From contig JADZCJ010000018.1 of the NCBI GenBank assembly GCA_020851635.1, positions 1 through 50,451 on the forward strand: DNA of 50,451 bases. Direction: 5' to 3'. This document shows, one piece after another, positions 49,338-50,451 of the stretch (positions within the stretch are counted from its first letter, which is position 1; each line of letters opens with the position of its first letter). The translations under genes were made by a program, and so were the position numbers. The DNA is from Anaerolineae bacterium (GTDB lineage: Bacteria > Chloroflexota > Anaerolineae > UBA4142 > SHND01). Under the pieces are notes generated by a model. It saw nothing but the letters and a program-made list of their open reading frames with translations. It did not search any database and had not been told where the DNA came from.

Positions 49338-49698
49338 GTGGGCAGCCAAAACGGAGGAAGATTTTACGGTTGCGCATGTCCTTTTACGCTGCAAGATACC
49401 TCTGACGGCAAGTTCTTGTTTCCATGCCCAACAGTGCGCGGAAAAATATCTCAAGGGCATCTTGGTGGCGCGCAATACAGAATTTCCCAAAATTCATGAT
49501 CTCTTGCAAATTTTGGATCTCTGCGAGCAAGCGGGTGTGTTCGTGCCAATTGATGAGGATGCGCTCGACCGACTCTCTAAATATGCAGTGACAACGCGTT
49601 ATCCGGGCAATGCTCCAACCGTAGATCAAGCCCGCGACGCGATAGAAACCGCGAAAACCGTCCGCAAATTTGCGCGAAAATTTTTGAATGTGAAATGA
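49312..49698 (+). CDS. HEPN domain protein
   Basis: A 128-residue helical HEPN protein (PF05168-like) with CFHAQQCAEKYLKGILVARN and the Arg...His pair of the active-site region in RNTEFPKIHDL. HEPN proteins next to MNTs act as RNase toxins or as their regulated partners. The start at 49312 lies inside the end of the MNT gene. The module is followed 11 bp later by a second copy. Confidence 0.9.
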   Translation: MSSPKNPLEWAAKTEEDFTVAHVLLRCKIPLTASSCFHAQQCAEKYLKGILVARNTEFPKIHDLLQILDLCEQAGVFVPIDEDALDRLSKYAVTTRYPGNAPTVDQARDAIETAKTVRKFARKFLNVK

Positions 49699-49709
49699 GA
49701 TAGGTTCGG

Positions 49710-50186
49710 ATGAAACGAGAAACGCGAACCGCTAAACGCTCCACAAAACAAAAGCGTCAACCGCGCCGCACCGCGCGCGAAACTGCAGCGCGCTATCGAA
49801 CGAAAACGACGTCGCGTGTGGCGGCGCGGCGCGCGCGCTGGAAAATTCCGGATGTCACGCCGATTGGTTCGGCTGCGCCGGTGAGCAAGACATTGCCGCT
49901 CGCGGTCAAACGAATTGCGGAAACGTTGCGCCCCGAAAAAATCATCTTGTTTGGTTCGTATGCATATGGGAAACCAACGCCTGATAGCGATGTGGATTTG
50001 CTGGTGGTGATGGAAACACGCGCGTCCAGCGCCGACCGTTCGTGGGCTGTCTCGCGCCTTTTAATTCCGCGCCCCTTTCCCGTTGACATTCTAGTGCGGA
50101 CGCCGCAGGAAATTCAGCACGAACGATTGAATGGGAATTTCTTTATTGAAGAAATCGTCTCAAAAGGAAAACTTTTGTATGAGTGA
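49710..50186 (+). CDS. Second MNT-type nucleotidyltransferase (paralogue)
   Basis: A 158-residue copy of the protein at 48843-49337 with the same basic N-terminus and active site (ILFGSYAYGKPTPDSDVDLL). The first 95 bp are almost identical to the first copy (48844-48938 and 49711-49805), so the duplication is recent, whereas the C-terminal part (ETRASSADRSWAVSRLLIPR) has diverged. It overlaps the following HEPN start by eight bp. Confidence 0.9.
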   Translation: MKRETRTAKRSTKQKRQPRRTARETAARYRTKTTSRVAARRARWKIPDVTPIGSAAPVSKTLPLAVKRIAETLRPEKIILFGSYAYGKPTPDSDVDLLVVMETRASSADRSWAVSRLLIPRPFPVDILVRTPQEIQHERLNGNFFIEEIVSKGKLLYE

Positions 50187-50355
50187 CCCGCAAGACCCTT
50201 TAGCTTGGGTTGCAAGAGCAGAAGACGATTATGCAATCGCTGTCTCGTCATTGCGCAAGAAAAAGCCAAATATCTATGGCGCGTGTTTCCACGCTCAGCA
50301 ATGCGCGGAAAAGTATCTCAAGAGCTGGACATTGGCAAGTAACTGGATGAATTGA
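50179..50355 (+). pseudogene. Truncated second HEPN gene
   Basis: The first 50 residues match the HEPN protein at 49312 (YGACFHAQQCAEKYLK), but the frame then goes to SWTLASNWMN and stops, so the helical C-terminal part with the His of the active site is missing. The lost part and the change in sequence after about 50325 suggest an insertion or deletion here. Confidence 0.75.
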
Positions 50356-50415
50356 AAGAGCACGGGAACAGCTCTACAGTGTGAGTAACCAAACTTACAC
50401 TCAAGGAGCCCGCCC
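50356..50415. repeat. Inverted repeat near the right edge
   Basis: AGTGTGAGT (50377-50385) and ACTTACACT (about 50392-50400) are inverted with one mismatch around AACCAA. It stands where the HEPN gene is broken and could be an end of a mobile element. Confidence 0.35.
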
Positions 50416-50451
50416 ATGCTCACCTGGATTGTCGCCCATTCCGACGCGTTA
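50416..50451 (+). CDS. Start of an unidentified gene, cut by the window edge
   Basis: An ATG preceded by AAGGAG at seven bases opens a frame reading MLTWIVAHSDAL to the edge. Too short to assign. Given the broken HEPN gene before it, a transposase is one possibility. Confidence 0.4.
   Translation, partial: MLTWIVAHSDAL

Overview
The window looks like a chromosomal segment of a high-GC member of the Chloroflexota, probably Anaerolineae-like. This is inferred from gene content: a YitT/DUF2179 protein, a DUF2270-DUF2179 fusion, a DUF5317 protein, a very large STAND/TPR/BTAD regulator, non-pyrrolysine MttB-family and dimethylglycine-dehydrogenase-like genes, secreted proteins with TPTPT-type linkers, many toxin-antitoxin pairs, and abundant REP-like palindromes. 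No rRNA, tRNA or CRISPR array was found.

Layout. 1-410 is a gene-free edge with an intrinsic terminator. 411-4150 (minus strand) is a housekeeping block: rplS, then after a terminator rnhB, yraN, miaA and a glycerate kinase. The rplS leader carries a promoter, an intrinsic terminator (candidate attenuator) and a REP palindrome. 4300-5190 is a repeat-rich island. 5185-6450 holds a candidate structured RNA next to a DUF3800 gene that is split by one in-frame TGA, preceded by a small basic protein. 6456-11706 is a decayed and active defence island: two gene remnants, an HsdM-HsdS fusion and HsdR, with CCTTCGAGG palindromes around hsdR. 11918-21220 (plus) contains membrane proteins, a Vps62-like protein, YitT, an MttB-family methyltransferase, GNAT, an ERF-like protein behind a strong promoter with an SOS-like operator, a VOC protein and a site-2 protease. 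21229-24904 (minus) is a four-gene operon with DUF2270-DUF2179, an FGE-like protein and an ABC-2 exporter. 24952-35060 (plus) holds NUDIX, FAD oxidoreductase, SDR, a toxin-antitoxin pair, gamma-glutamyltransferase, an orphan DNA methyltransferase, a PIG-L deacetylase and a secreted FG-GAP protein. 35175-36107 is a NYN nuclease (minus). 36342-38295 is a glycoside hydrolase plus a solute-binding protein. 38470-43895 is the most system-like accessory cluster: BTAD regulator, a 39-residue peptide ending in CWTC, DUF5317 protein, a RiPP-leader-like protein and a histidine kinase. 43975-47439 (minus) is a dimethylglycine-dehydrogenase/GcvT fusion with a choline-kinase-like gene. 47722-50451 is a toxin-antitoxin array: MazEF-like and two tandem MNT-HEPN modules, the last truncated at the edge.

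Two candidate undescribed systems stand out. (1) A roughly 107-nt RNA at 5200-5306 with its own extended -10 promoter, a closing stem, two inner hairpins and a terminator; its 3' end is antisense to the end of the DUF3800 reading frame. (2) The peptide cluster at 38470-43895. The promoter of its short peptide carries two TGTCAGT heptamers exactly 11 bp apart, the spacing used by SARP-type winged-helix regulators, and it lies directly behind a gene encoding such a DNA-binding domain.

All family assignments come from reading motifs; no database search was run.
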